DNA of 64,000 bases from Paenibacillus sanguinis 2301083 = DSM 16941 (GCF_000374825.1 NZ_KB895377.1:186001-250000), one strand, 5' to 3'; counted from the first letter of the stretch, positions 43,707-52,932 are shown. A program made the numbers and translations. The notes: generated by a model not told the origin, from the sequence alone.

Positions 43707-44897
43707 TCATTCGCCTGTCCATTGCTGGATAACCATCATCGCTGCCCCGGTTGCTACCGCTTCATCAGTGAGCTCTCCCAGCGTGAAGACAGGATTATAC
43801 TCAGGGTAATGGTACGTATTCTTCTTGGCAATCTCCAGCGCAGTATCGAAAACGACGGGATGGGCAGTTACAAGAGGGCCGCCCAAAATGACGTATTCAG
43901 GATGCAGCGCGTTGATGAGATTGGACAATCCAATCCCGAGGTAAGCGGCGGTTTCCGTGAATTGCTCCCTCACAAGCGCATCACCCTGATTTAATGCCTC
44001 AACCAGAGTAGCGAAATTGACTTGCTCGGGAGGCATGCCGGACAGCCGGCTTTCCCGACCGATCTTAAGCTGGGTACGTACCCGCTCCTCTAGCGCCGGC
44101 ACGGATACGAAGGCTTCAAGCGCCCCGTAATTCCCGCTCTCCCGCAGGCGCGGGCCATTGGCTTGAATAATCATCTGGCCAACGGCTCCTTCAGTATCAG
44201 CGGCACCGCGGAGAACTTGTCCACCGGACATGGCGGCAGAGCGAATGCTGACTCCGGCATGGACGTAAAGCGCATGCTGGATATGGTTGTTGCGCAGGGC
44301 CCAATGCTCGCCAATCAGAGCCGTATTCGCCCCGTTATCCAGCTTGGCCGGGATATGCAGCAGACTTTCCAGCATGCGGCATATCGGTACGTTCTTCCAC
44401 AATGGGGCCGGGAACCATTCAGGCTCCAGAATAATGCCTGTCTTCTGATTCAAGGGTCCAACAGCCCCTATACCAATGCCCAGAACGGTCTCGGAAGAGA
44501 TGCCATGCTGGTCAAGGAACTGCTGGGCCCCTTGCGCGACCAGGCCGACCAGCCGTTCCGGTGTCATCCGCTCATCCATACTCCAGCGAGTGAGCGACAA
44601 GGGATTGAGGTGCATATCATACAAACCCAGCGTGGAATAAATGCGGGATATTTCCAGTCCAAATACGTATCGGTAGGCTGGATTTATTTGAAATAGCAGC
44701 GGCTTTCTGCCGCCGGTTGAATCACCGAGACCAGAGACGAGAATCAGACCTTGCGAGGTCATCTCTTCCAGTAAACGTGTCATACTGCTGCTGGTTACAG
44801 GAAAATCCTTGAGCAAATCGGCTTTGGAGGCCGTCCCGAGGTAGGAGATATGAGCATACACCTGTTTTTTGAGCGGTGGATTGGCATGAACCATCAT
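43707..44897 (-). CDS. ROK-family regulator lacking the zinc-finger motif
   Basis: The 396-residue protein has an N-terminal winged helix (KADLLKDFPVTSSSMTRLLEEMTSQGLI) and a ROK domain (about 80-390) with LGIGIGAVGPLN and DNGANTALIGEH. The ROK zinc motif CxCGxxGC is replaced: the segment reads GPRLRESGNYGALEAF, without any of the three Cys. It is probably a sugar-responsive repressor of the NagC/XylR type. It is divergent from the chromate transporter genes and convergent with the biotin operon, so its target is unclear. ATG 44897 is preferred (GGAGAAAGG) over 44918. Confidence 0.85.
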   Translation of the reverse strand: MMVHANPPLKKQVYAHISYLGTASKADLLKDFPVTSSSMTRLLEEMTSQGLILVSGLGDSTGGRKPLLFQINPAYRYVFGLEISRIYSTLGLYDMHLNPLSLTRWSMDERMTPERLVGLVAQGAQQFLDQHGISSETVLGIGIGAVGPLNQKTGIILEPEWFPAPLWKNVPICRMLESLLHIPAKLDNGANTALIGEHWALRNNHIQHALYVHAGVSIRSAAMSGGQVLRGAADTEGAVGQMIIQANGPRLRESGNYGALEAFVSVPALEERVRTQLKIGRESRLSGMPPEQVNFATLVEALNQGDALVREQFTETAAYLGIGLSNLINALHPEYVILGGPLVTAHPVVFDTALEIAKKNTYHYPEYNPVFTLGELTDEAVATGAAMMVIQQWTGE

Positions 44898-45175
44898 AAA
44901 TACCTTTCTCCATTCCAAGTTATTTAGTCGGAATATATCTTTAGTATAGCTGCAGTACCACAGAATTTCCAGTTAATATCATCTGAATCATTAACATAAA
45001 TTCAAAAAGGATTTTTCTTGAGTATAATAACCTGATTTTTAAACTTGTCCAAGCTAGGCGAATGACCTGTAGAGACAATATTATGGATACTTTAATCCGA
45101 AATGAAATTATTTTATGTTATACTAAGATTATCACTTCGCGGTGACGCATGACAAACAGAAAAGGGTGAGACAAG

Positions 45176-45811
45176 ATGAATCATGCACGGATCCAGCGAA
45201 TACAATTGCTCGGGCAAATATTCGGAGTTTTCTTGAAGATTGGACCCTCCACCTTTGGTGGCGGGTATGCAATGATTGCCACGATTGAGAAGGAGATTGT
45301 CGACAGAAAGGGCTGGCTCGATAGCGAGGAAATGGGCAATATGGTATCCATCTCGGGATCAGCTCCCGGGGGCGTGGCTGTCAATTCCGCTGTCTTTATC
45401 GGCTATCGACTCGCCGGTGTTGCAGGAGCGGTGGCCGCCGTGACAGCAATCACGCTGCCGACCTTCGTGATGGTGCTCCTGCTCAGCATGCTGAACACAT
45501 TCTTCAAGGACCATGCCAAGGTTCAGGCGGCTTTGAAGGGAATACATGCGGCCGTTGTGGCTCTTATCATTTTGGCAGCGGCTAAAATGTGGAGAACATC
45601 TATCCTTGATGCCAGTACGCTGCTCATTGCGGCAACCGCAGCCGGGCTGCTATTATTCACGGGCATCCATCCGTTGTATCTGATTGTGGGAGGACCCATT
45701 GCCGGAGTTCTTATTGTGTTGATTAAGCGCAAACTCAGGTTCACCGTGCGAACGGAACGGGCAACGACGCAGGAGAAGCATGAGCTTCATTTTCCCGAGT
45801 ATTATATTTGA
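45176..45811 (+). CDS. Chromate transporter, half-size subunit 1
   Basis: The 211-residue membrane protein is one CHR domain: FLKIGPSTFGGGYAMIATIEKEIV, SGSAPGGVAVNSAVFIGYRLAG and a hydrophobic C-terminal half. Half-size CHR proteins occur as pairs of opposite topology and together expel chromate or another oxyanion. The next gene gives the second half. The ribosome site is AAAAGGGTGAG. Two features differ from the partner: a charged C-terminal tail of about 25 residues, and Ser where the partner has Ala in the PG-rich motif. Confidence 0.9.
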   Translation: MNHARIQRIQLLGQIFGVFLKIGPSTFGGGYAMIATIEKEIVDRKGWLDSEEMGNMVSISGSAPGGVAVNSAVFIGYRLAGVAGAVAAVTAITLPTFVMVLLLSMLNTFFKDHAKVQAALKGIHAAVVALIILAAAKMWRTSILDASTLLIAATAAGLLLFTGIHPLYLIVGGPIAGVLIVLIKRKLRFTVRTERATTQEKHELHFPEYYI

Positions 45812-45828
45812 GAGGAGCTTTCCTGCCC

Positions 45829-46362
45829 ATGTTATGGGAGTTATTATTAGTCTTTATTAAGGTTGGCTTTATTTCCTTTGGCGGAGGTTATGCGGTCATG
45901 ACGTTGATTCAGCGGGAGGTGGAGATCGAGCAGTGGCTGAACGCGGCTGAGTTCCAGGAGGTAGTAGCCCTGGCAGGTATGGCCCCAGGCTCCATTGCCA
46001 CGAACGCTGCAACGCTGATTGGTTACTCTCAAGCAGGGGTAGGGGGAGCCATTGTAGCCACGATTGGCATCATACTTCCTTCACTCCTTATCGTTATTTT
46101 TATTACGGCATTTTTTCTGCGTCTCCAGAGCAACGACTGGGTCAAGTCTTCATTTTATGGCTTGCGCCCGATCGTGACGGGTCTGATTATATATGCGGCT
46201 ATTCATTTCGGGCTCAGTGGAAGAACGGAATCCTTCTTTAGCTGGACAATGGCGGGAACGTTGCTGATTTGCGGCGGCTCGCTTCTGCTGGTAGCCAAAT
46301 ACAAGCTGCATCCTTTTGCAGTCATTGGTTTATCGGCTATTGCCGGGATTGTTTTGTTTTAA
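45829..46362 (+). CDS. Chromate transporter, half-size subunit 2
   Basis: The 177-residue CHR-domain protein (FIKVGFISFGGGYAVMTLIQREV, ALAGMAPGSIATNAATLIGYSQAG) is the partner of the preceding half. ATG 45829 has GAGAGGAGC upstream; TTG 45808 in frame overlaps the previous stop as TTGA but sits on the ribosome site. About five to six membrane helices are expected. A terminator follows 20 bases after the stop. Confidence 0.9.
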   Translation: MLWELLLVFIKVGFISFGGGYAVMTLIQREVEIEQWLNAAEFQEVVALAGMAPGSIATNAATLIGYSQAGVGGAIVATIGIILPSLLIVIFITAFFLRLQSNDWVKSSFYGLRPIVTGLIIYAAIHFGLSGRTESFFSWTMAGTLLICGGSLLLVAKYKLHPFAVIGLSAIAGIVLF

Positions 46363-46382
46363 ATCTATCGATGATTCTGCTC

Positions 46383-46419
46383 GATGATTCTCCGATAAAA
46401 AGGGGGGTCATCTTTTTTT
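46383..46419 (+). terminator. Terminator of the chromate transporter pair
   Basis: GATGATTCTCC pairs with GGGGGGTCATC (11 bp with three G-T pairs) around an 8-base loop, followed by seven T. Confidence 0.65.
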
Positions 46420-46532
46420 GTATGGAATTTACTTAAATAAAATACTCGTCCTTCCTTTATCTAGGTAAGAAATGTCCACCTATCCCAACTATCCGCTACC
46501 GTTTTGAAAAAATTTATCTGCTATATTTTAGA

Positions 46533-46546
46533 GGAAAGCGTTGTCA
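46533..46546. promoter_or_regulatory. Putative CcpA site (cre) before the POT/alpha-galactosidase operon
   Basis: GGAAAGCGTTGTCA matches the cre consensus TGNAANCGNTNNCA at all fixed positions but the first. It lies 29 bp before the POT transporter start, where CcpA binding would block transcription. Carbon catabolite repression is inferred. Confidence 0.6.
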
Positions 46547-46574
46547 AGAAATTCGGACGAAAGAGGGAAGCACG

Positions 46575-48089
46575 ATGAAGGATGAATTGCAGCACGGGTC
46601 GAGTTCGAACGAAGCAAGATTGGAAGAGGTCCTGGATGACAAGAAATTTTTCGGACATCCAAGGGGAGTAGGGGCTCTGGCAGCGGGGAATTTCTTTAAT
46701 TCCTTTGCCTGGGGGGCCCTGTATGCCATTTTAATTTTCTATTTGTATTCCCCGTATATGAAGGGCTTGGGATTTACGCAAGGGCAAGCCGCTTCCATGG
46801 TTACAGCGATGGGGGCCTGCAACTCGATCTTTGGCATCTTCGGAAGCTGGCTGGCGGACCGGGTGCTGGGGATGCGCAAAGCTTTGATTATCGGGAATAT
46901 CGTCAAAGGGACGGCTTTCGCGATTCTGGCTATACCGGCGTTTTCACTTACCCAAGGCAGGATATTTGCCTTTATCGCCTTGTTCCTGATGTCGTTGCCG
47001 ATCATGGGTGCAAGCAATGCTTCGCTGACTGGACAATTGTATCGTAAAGCTGATAATGGCCGACGTGATGCGGCTTTCACCATTCATACGATTGCCAACA
47101 ACATTGCCGGTCTGATTGCCCCGGTGCTGGTTGGTCAAATCGGGATGAAGAACTTTCATGTTGGCTTTTTAATTGCGGCCATCGCTGCATTTCTCTATGG
47201 TGCCGTGATTTGGGTTACTCAACATAAATTTTTTGGCCCGCTGGGCGATTTGCCGGTCAAGCCGCTGGAAAAGGGCAAGTTCAAGAGCATCTTTATCAAA
47301 TTCATGGCCGTGCTGATTGTCATCCTGGGAACCATCATCACGCTGGTGCTCACGCATGTTATTTCGTTCCAGGGCGTACTGAATATCATCACCTCAGCGA
47401 CCTTCATCATTCCTATTGTTTTCCTGACCAATCTGCTCAGCAAGAAGGATTTGACGGATTTGGACCGCAGACGGATGAAGCCGTTCCTGAAGCTGTTCTC
47501 CGCGCAAATCGTGATGGCTTTATGCGGTGTCATGCTGACCTCAACGGTGGCCATCTTCATCGATCAGAAGATCAATCGCAATCTGTTCGGGTTTGAAATT
47601 GCTCCCGGTTCCGTGGGGACGATCTATACGATCTTTGGGCTGGTGTTGGCCCCGGTGTTCGTCTGGATGTGGACGAAGACCCGCGCTACCCGAATCCGGA
47701 CAACTTATAAATATGGTCTGGGCATTTTGTTCTCGGCGCTAGGCTATGGACTACTCACCATTCCAATCATTATGTTCAAGGATTCAGCACCCTACAGTCT
47801 GCTCTGGATGGTATTTTATTATCTGTTCCTGACCTTCTCGGATAATCTGGTATGGCCAATCGGCTCATCCCTTGTGGCTAAGCTATCGCCGGATGCCTAT
47901 GAGACCCAGATGCAAACCGCCTGGGGGCAAGCGGGTACGATCGGCAACGGGATTGCGTTGATTTTGTTCAACTTTTATCAAACTGCGGACCAGCAAGTGA
48001 ACCTTTTCCCAATGATGACAGGCCTGCTGCTGGTCACGGCTCTGATGATCTTTGTCTTCTCCAAAAACATTGAAAAGGACATGGTCTAG
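46575..48089 (+). CDS. POT/PTR-family proton-coupled transporter
   Basis: The 504-residue protein has about 14 hydrophobic segments and the POT signature after helix 2 (FGSWLADRVLGMRKALIIGN), then SLPIMGASNASLTGQLY. POT proteins import di/tripeptides with protons; some carry other solutes. The gene lies 22 bp before an alpha-galactosidase gene in the same direction, behind a cre site, so a non-peptide substrate such as a galactoside is conceivable but not supported by sequence. The ribosome site AGAGGGAAG precedes ATG. Confidence 0.85.
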   Translation: MKDELQHGSSSNEARLEEVLDDKKFFGHPRGVGALAAGNFFNSFAWGALYAILIFYLYSPYMKGLGFTQGQAASMVTAMGACNSIFGIFGSWLADRVLGMRKALIIGNIVKGTAFAILAIPAFSLTQGRIFAFIALFLMSLPIMGASNASLTGQLYRKADNGRRDAAFTIHTIANNIAGLIAPVLVGQIGMKNFHVGFLIAAIAAFLYGAVIWVTQHKFFGPLGDLPVKPLEKGKFKSIFIKFMAVLIVILGTIITLVLTHVISFQGVLNIITSATFIIPIVFLTNLLSKKDLTDLDRRRMKPFLKLFSAQIVMALCGVMLTSTVAIFIDQKINRNLFGFEIAPGSVGTIYTIFGLVLAPVFVWMWTKTRATRIRTTYKYGLGILFSALGYGLLTIPIIMFKDSAPYSLLWMVFYYLFLTFSDNLVWPIGSSLVAKLSPDAYETQMQTAWGQAGTIGNGIALILFNFYQTADQQVNLFPMMTGLLLVTALMIFVFSKNIEKDMV

Positions 48090-48111
48090 CATGTGAAAGG
48101 AGTGAGCGCGA

Positions 48112-50334
48112 GTGCCTATTGTCTATCATGACCGATCCAGGCAATTTCATCTTTACAATGAACAAATCAGTTATATCTTTGTTCTGATGCCAAATCATCA
48201 GCCCGGCCACCTGTACTACGGCCCCAAGCTCCGAGACCGTGAGGACTTTACCCATCTGCTCGAGCTAGGATTTCGCGACATGTCTCCTTGTGTATTTGAA
48301 GGAAACGCTCGATTTTCACTGGAGCAGGTGAAGCAAGAGCTTTCCGTCTATGGCTCGGGAGATTTGAGACATTGCGCCCTGGATCTTGTTCAGGAGGATG
48401 GCAGCCACACAACTGCATTCGAATATGCTCGGCATGTGGTGATTTCCGGCAAACCCTCATTGCAAGGATTGCCGTCTACCTACGTAGACGAGCAGGGGGA
48501 GGCGGATACGCTGCTCCTTTATCTAAGAGATGCTGTGCTGGATTGTGAGATAGAGCTGCAATATACGATTTTTCGAGATCAGCCGGCTTTGACCCGCAGC
48601 ATGAAGATCATTAATCAGGGGCAACAGCATGTGAAATTGGACTGCGCTTTGAGCTTAAGTCTGGACCTGCCGGATGCCAACTATGAGATGATCGAACTGA
48701 CCGGCGCCTGGGGCAGGGAGCGTCATATCGAGACGCAGCCCCTGCACCGCGGTGTTCAGGGCATCTATAGCCTGCGCGGTCATAGCAGTCATTTCTACAA
48801 TCCCTTTATCGGCCTGAAACGCAGGGAGACGACGGAATTTGCCGGAGAAGTGATCGGCATCAGTCTCGTATACAGCGGTAACTTTCTGGGACAAGTCGAA
48901 GTGGACGCCTATGATGTGGCGCGCGTGATGATCGGCATTCATCCCCAGTATTTTCAGTGGAATCTGGCTCCAGGGGACAGCTTTCAGACACCGGAAGCCG
49001 TTATGATCTACGCCCAGGAGGGCTTGAATCAGATGAGCCAGGTTTTTCATGAGTTATATCGCACCAGACTGGCAAAGGGGTATTGGCGGGACAGAGCACG
49101 TCCGATCCTGATTAACAACTGGGAAGCGACCTACATGAATTTTGACGAAGAGAAAATCGTAGAGATTGCCAGGTCAGCGGCTGACTTGGGCGTGGAGCTG
49201 TTTGTACTGGACGATGGATGGTTCGGCAAGCGGAATACGGATACGACTTCACTTGGCGATTGGTACCCGAACCCGGACAAATTGCCTGATGGCATTACTG
49301 GACTGGCGCGAAAAATTACCGAACTTGGTCTGCAATTTGGCTTGTGGTTCGAGCCGGAGATGATCAGTAAGGATAGCGAGCTTTATCGCAGCCATAGCGA
49401 CTGGCTGCTGGCGGTTCCTTACCGCGCAGCCAGCCCTGGCCGCAATCAATACGTGCTGGATCTGACGAAGGCGGAGGTCATTAATTACCTGGATGCTGCG
49501 TTGAGCCGTATACTATCGGGGGCGGCGATTTCCTATGTGAAATGGGATATGAACCGCTCGATGTCAGAGGTGTTTTCCACCGGACAGAACTCCGAATTCC
49601 AGGGAAGAGTCTATCACCAGTACATGCTAGGGTTGTATGACCTGTTGGACCGGTTAACCTCGAAGTTTCCAAAGGTGCTCTTAGAATCCTGTGCCAGTGG
49701 CGGAGGACGCTTCGACCCGGGGATGCTGCACTACTGCCCGCAGGGCTGGATCTCCGACGACACCGATGCTGTGGAACGCTTGAAAATACAATACGGCACA
49801 TCGCTGGTATACCCGCTAAGCAGCATGGGGTCTCATGTGTCGGCGGTGCCTAATCATCAGACTCACCGTTGCACGCCACTAACGACCAGAGGGAATGTAG
49901 CTTATTTCGGGACGTTTGGATATGAGCTGGACCTTAGCCTGCTGACGAAAGAAGAGAAGGCAGAGGTTCGCGGGCAGATTACCTTCATGAAGGAGCATCG
50001 CGAGCTGATTCAGCACGGTGTCTTTTACCGCCTGGCAAGCCCGTTTGCGGGGAATATCACCGCCTGGATGGTAGTCTCGCCTGACCGGCGCCGTGCTATT
50101 GTCGGGTATTATCGCACCCTTGCCCCGGTGAACGTCGGATATCCGCGCCTGAAGCTGGCCGGGCTGGCTGCGGACCTGAAGTACTGCATCAAGGAAGCAG
50201 GAGAACGCAACTATTACGGAGATGAGCTGATGCAGATCGGTATTCTCCTAAATGACAGTACCTCAGGAGATTACACCTCGAAGGTGCAACGGGGAGATTA
50301 CTTGTCCCGGCTGTTTATCTTGGAAGTAGAGTAA
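48112..50334 (+). CDS. GH36 alpha-galactosidase
   Basis: The 740-residue enzyme has the three-part GH36 structure: an N-terminal beta-supersandwich, a TIM barrel (about 330-640) and a C-terminal beta domain. The barrel shows FVLDDGWFGKRN, the nucleophile Asp in YVKWDMNRSMSE, ESCASGGGRFDPG and the acid/base Asp in WISDDTDAVERL. The length suits tetrameric intracellular AgaA/RafA-type enzymes; no signal peptide is present. It removes alpha-1,6-galactose from melibiose, raffinose or galactomannan oligomers. The GTG start follows AAAGGAGTGAG. Confidence 0.95.
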   Translation: MPIVYHDRSRQFHLYNEQISYIFVLMPNHQPGHLYYGPKLRDREDFTHLLELGFRDMSPCVFEGNARFSLEQVKQELSVYGSGDLRHCALDLVQEDGSHTTAFEYARHVVISGKPSLQGLPSTYVDEQGEADTLLLYLRDAVLDCEIELQYTIFRDQPALTRSMKIINQGQQHVKLDCALSLSLDLPDANYEMIELTGAWGRERHIETQPLHRGVQGIYSLRGHSSHFYNPFIGLKRRETTEFAGEVIGISLVYSGNFLGQVEVDAYDVARVMIGIHPQYFQWNLAPGDSFQTPEAVMIYAQEGLNQMSQVFHELYRTRLAKGYWRDRARPILINNWEATYMNFDEEKIVEIARSAADLGVELFVLDDGWFGKRNTDTTSLGDWYPNPDKLPDGITGLARKITELGLQFGLWFEPEMISKDSELYRSHSDWLLAVPYRAASPGRNQYVLDLTKAEVINYLDAALSRILSGAAISYVKWDMNRSMSEVFSTGQNSEFQGRVYHQYMLGLYDLLDRLTSKFPKVLLESCASGGGRFDPGMLHYCPQGWISDDTDAVERLKIQYGTSLVYPLSSMGSHVSAVPNHQTHRCTPLTTRGNVAYFGTFGYELDLSLLTKEEKAEVRGQITFMKEHRELIQHGVFYRLASPFAGNITAWMVVSPDRRRAIVGYYRTLAPVNVGYPRLKLAGLAADLKYCIKEAGERNYYGDELMQIGILLNDSTSGDYTSKVQRGDYLSRLFILEVE

Positions 50335-50353
50335 AATCAACCTATAGACAAGG

Positions 50354-50412
50354 ATAAAGCTGACTTTAAGCTGCTTGGCCGGAGAGCCGGAGCAGCTTGT
50401 AGTCAGCTTTAT
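50354..50412. terminator. Long hairpin between convergent genes
   Basis: ATAAAGCTGACT / AGTCAGCTTTAT (12 bp), an inner AAGCTGCT / AGCAGCTT stem and a short apical stem form a long interrupted hairpin between the GH36 stop and the converging metallopeptidase stop. Confidence 0.75.
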
Positions 50413-50439
50413 ATGTTATTAGGGTGGTCCGATTGATTA

Positions 50440-51492
50440 TCAAGCAGATGGGGCTGGAAATTGGTTGGGCGTGCTGCTCCATGGCTCAGGGAAGGTGCAT
50501 TCCGGGTAAATGGAGGCGAAGAAGGCATAACCTACAGGATCATAGGACTTCAATTCGTCACGCGTATTGACCGGACCTCTGACCCCATCCCAGGAGCCAT
50601 CCTTGCTCTCTGCCATAACATTGAACCAGACGGCCGTCAGGGTAGCAAAATATTCTTCATAGTTGGAAATGGCGTAGGTATTGGGCCAAAGCCGATGATC
50701 GACGGCATGCTTATAAGCGTTGACCAACTCCCCGGCCAAGGTCTGATCCTCCAGATTGTTGATCCCGATAAGGTGAATGGCATGGCCAAATTCATGGGCC
50801 AAAATTGATTCATGCTTGTATTTGGTCTGATAAGGTCCCTCGGTATAGCGCATGATGTTCTTCTCGGATACGGAGGTCACAGGAATATCAGTCATTCCTC
50901 CAAAGCCCTCGACCTCATAGTGCAAAAAGTCGGCCCCGCCCCGGTGCTCCGGAACGTCATAGGCATTCTCTTGCAGGCCGTAAATGGCCAGAGCTGCACC
51001 GTGTTCTACCAATTTGCGGGTAATCTCCGGACGCTTGCCAAGCATGATCTCAATGATGGTGCAAGCCCTTTGATGGATCTCGAAATCGACGTTATCCGAG
51101 GATTTAATCAATATCCCTGACGAGCTGCGGGTGAAGCGGGTATAGAAGCTTTCCAGACTTTTAATGGGGTAACCTTCAAGCTTGATAAGCTGGTTGTGTG
51201 GCTTGTCACGAATCGAACCGATCACCGACAGCTTCACTTTGCCCAGATCGCCAAGCTCGATGGGCTTCTGCAGATACAGCGTTGTTCTACGCTTTGACTG
51301 TTCGTAGACACACCAGGAGTCCCAGGCTTCCTTATCCTCATTGAGATAGACCGGCAAGACCTTTCCATCAAGCTCAACCAGATAAGACCGCGGATTGCCA
51401 GCCCCTTCAACATCACTTCTCCACATGATTTCGATGCGGTGAAAATCAATGAACCGGGCTGTTTCAATTGCCCATTCAATATGCTGCACCAT
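50440..51492 (-). CDS. HExxH zinc metallopeptidase-like protein of unknown family
   Basis: The 350-residue protein has a clear zinc motif, AHEFGHAIHLIG, near residue 230 and a downstream NYEEYFATLTAVWF that could give the third (Glu) ligand, an arrangement of gluzincins such as the lethal-factor/M34 group. The N-terminal half (about 1-140) is beta-rich and unrecognised. There is no signal peptide. Substrate and partners are unknown; it is a single gene with a cre-like site before it. ATG 51492 is chosen because six G lie 6 bases upstream; ATG 51498 overlaps that site. Confidence 0.65.
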   Translation of the reverse strand: MVQHIEWAIETARFIDFHRIEIMWRSDVEGAGNPRSYLVELDGKVLPVYLNEDKEAWDSWCVYEQSKRRTTLYLQKPIELGDLGKVKLSVIGSIRDKPHNQLIKLEGYPIKSLESFYTRFTRSSSGILIKSSDNVDFEIHQRACTIIEIMLGKRPEITRKLVEHGAALAIYGLQENAYDVPEHRGGADFLHYEVEGFGGMTDIPVTSVSEKNIMRYTEGPYQTKYKHESILAHEFGHAIHLIGINNLEDQTLAGELVNAYKHAVDHRLWPNTYAISNYEEYFATLTAVWFNVMAESKDGSWDGVRGPVNTRDELKSYDPVGYAFFASIYPECTFPEPWSSTPNQFPAPSA

Positions 51493-51519
51493 GTTCATCC
51501 CCCCATAATATCGGATTTG

Positions 51520-51533
51520 TGTAACCGCTTACT
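51520..51533. promoter_or_regulatory. Putative CcpA site (cre) before the metallopeptidase gene
   Basis: TGTAACCGCTTACT matches TGNAANCGNTNNCA except for the last base. It lies 28 bp before the metallopeptidase start on the minus strand. Confidence 0.5.
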
Positions 51534-51606
51534 TATCATGATAGCATCCGGCGTGGTCCATTGCGGTAGCGCAAACCTTACTTTAAGTGGACGATAGTGC
51601 AGGCAG

Positions 51607-52464
51607 CTATTTTTTGTTGTAGTGCTTGCAGTAGAATGTTTTCCGATACTGAGTGGGGGTTACACTCTCGTATTTCTTGAAGAGGCGCATGAAATATTTA
51701 GAGTCTTCATAGCCAACCTCCGAAGCAATCTCAATAATGCTTAAATCGGTCTCAGTCAATAGCTCCTTGGCATGCTTCAACCTGAACTTGATAACTTGCT
51801 CGGAGATGCCGATGCCCGCGCTTTCCTTGTAAATGCGGGACAAATAATTTTTGTTGTACTTGAAATGCTCGGCGATTTGTTCCAAGGTGATGTCTTCAAA
51901 GGCATGGATGCGAATCCAGTCCTGAATTGGTTGCAGGCGGTTGCCGTTGTATTTCTTGTGAATGAGAAAGTGGGTAATTTCCGAGGTCAACTCATATAGC
52001 AGGCAGGATAGATAAGCGTTGAGGTAATCCTTCGGCTTCTTTTCCTGATACAAATCCAGCAATTGATTAAACATGACGTGAAACCGCCGGGAATCAATTT
52101 TGTTGGTGTACACGGGTAAAATAATCATTTTCTCCGGGTCTTTGTCGCTGATATCCTGAAGCACCTCTTCTTCACTGCGTAGCTGTAGCTGGGCCTGGGA
52201 GAAGTGCAGCCAGTGGAACTTCATTCGTCCGTCACACAGCTTGAGTCCACGATGAAGGGTGTGGGGCGGGAGAAGCAGAATTTCTCCGGGTTCTATGGCA
52301 TAGGGAATATGGTCGCTCTCCATGTACAGTGTAGAATCCACGGGACTGATAATTTCGTAGCTATCGATAATCCGCTCTTTATGAATCCAGGGCTGATTGG
52401 TAATAAAAGTGCCGGCAGACAGAAAGATTGCCTGCTTGCTATAATCTTGATCCACGAAGTACAT
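51607..52464 (-). CDS. AraC-family regulator, probable control of the arabinoside locus
   Basis: The 285-residue protein has an AraC-type N-terminal ligand domain (about 1-150, with SDHIPYAIEPGEILLLPPHTLHRG and FHWLHFSQ) and two C-terminal helix-turn-helix units (ITLEQIAEHFKYNKNYLSRIYKESAG and SIIEIASEVGYEDSKYFMRLFKKYESVTPTQYR). It is divergent from the GH127 gene and is its most likely activator. GGAGGAG precedes ATG. The 468-bp gap between the two genes holds the inverted-repeat element at 52550-52814. Confidence 0.88.
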   Translation of the reverse strand: MYFVDQDYSKQAIFLSAGTFITNQPWIHKERIIDSYEIISPVDSTLYMESDHIPYAIEPGEILLLPPHTLHRGLKLCDGRMKFHWLHFSQAQLQLRSEEEVLQDISDKDPEKMIILPVYTNKIDSRRFHVMFNQLLDLYQEKKPKDYLNAYLSCLLYELTSEITHFLIHKKYNGNRLQPIQDWIRIHAFEDITLEQIAEHFKYNKNYLSRIYKESAGIGISEQVIKFRLKHAKELLTETDLSIIEIASEVGYEDSKYFMRLFKKYESVTPTQYRKTFYCKHYNKK

Positions 52465-52549
52465 GACGTCAGCTCCTCCAATTCAAGTTGGCCATTCAGA
52501 CGACTTTTTCAACTACCTCTTCAATCTGTGAACTGCCTCTTTAAAATGT

Positions 52550-52814
52550 GTTCAAAAAGTGGGGTTTCCAGGACCAAAGATTATGCTTCCGATGTGCGTT
52601 TTTTCAAAACGCTTGAGTTGAATGAAGCTAGGGACTGAGTAGCGGAGTACACGTTTTCGGAGAAAACGACTTCGGAAGCAGGGGTACGTGAGCAACTCAA
52701 ATGTTTCTGAAGGAAACATACTACGGAAGCCTACTCTAGTCCCGGGTGAATTCAAGATTCGACGTTGAATCTACTTCTCGAACTACACCGTCCTGGGAAG
52801 ACGACTTTTTGAAC
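52550..52814. repeat. 265-bp structured element with 25-bp terminal inverted repeats
   Basis: The ends 52550-52574 and 52790-52814 (GTTCAAAAAG...CCAGGAC and its complement) match at about 20 of 25 positions. Inside are perfect small hairpins: GCGTTTT-ttc-AAAACGC (52596-52612), CGTTTTC-gga-GAAAACG (52652-52668) and TGTTTC/GAAACA (52702-52718). GGGACT (52631) can also pair with AGTCCC (52738), and GCTTCCG with two CGGAAGC copies. A 23-base direct repeat with one mismatch (AGACGACTTTTT.AACTACCT) lies at 52498 and 52799. There is no ORF of note. It could be a MITE-like repeat or a folded non-coding RNA. Confidence 0.6.
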
Positions 52815-52932
52815 TACCTCTATAAGTAAATATAGTCCACCTATTCTTTTTTTCAACTACTTACTTTGAATTTTTTTTCTTGTAACATAAATGGTGTGAA
52901 GGCGATTGAAAGTATGGTGGGGAGGAAAGCTT

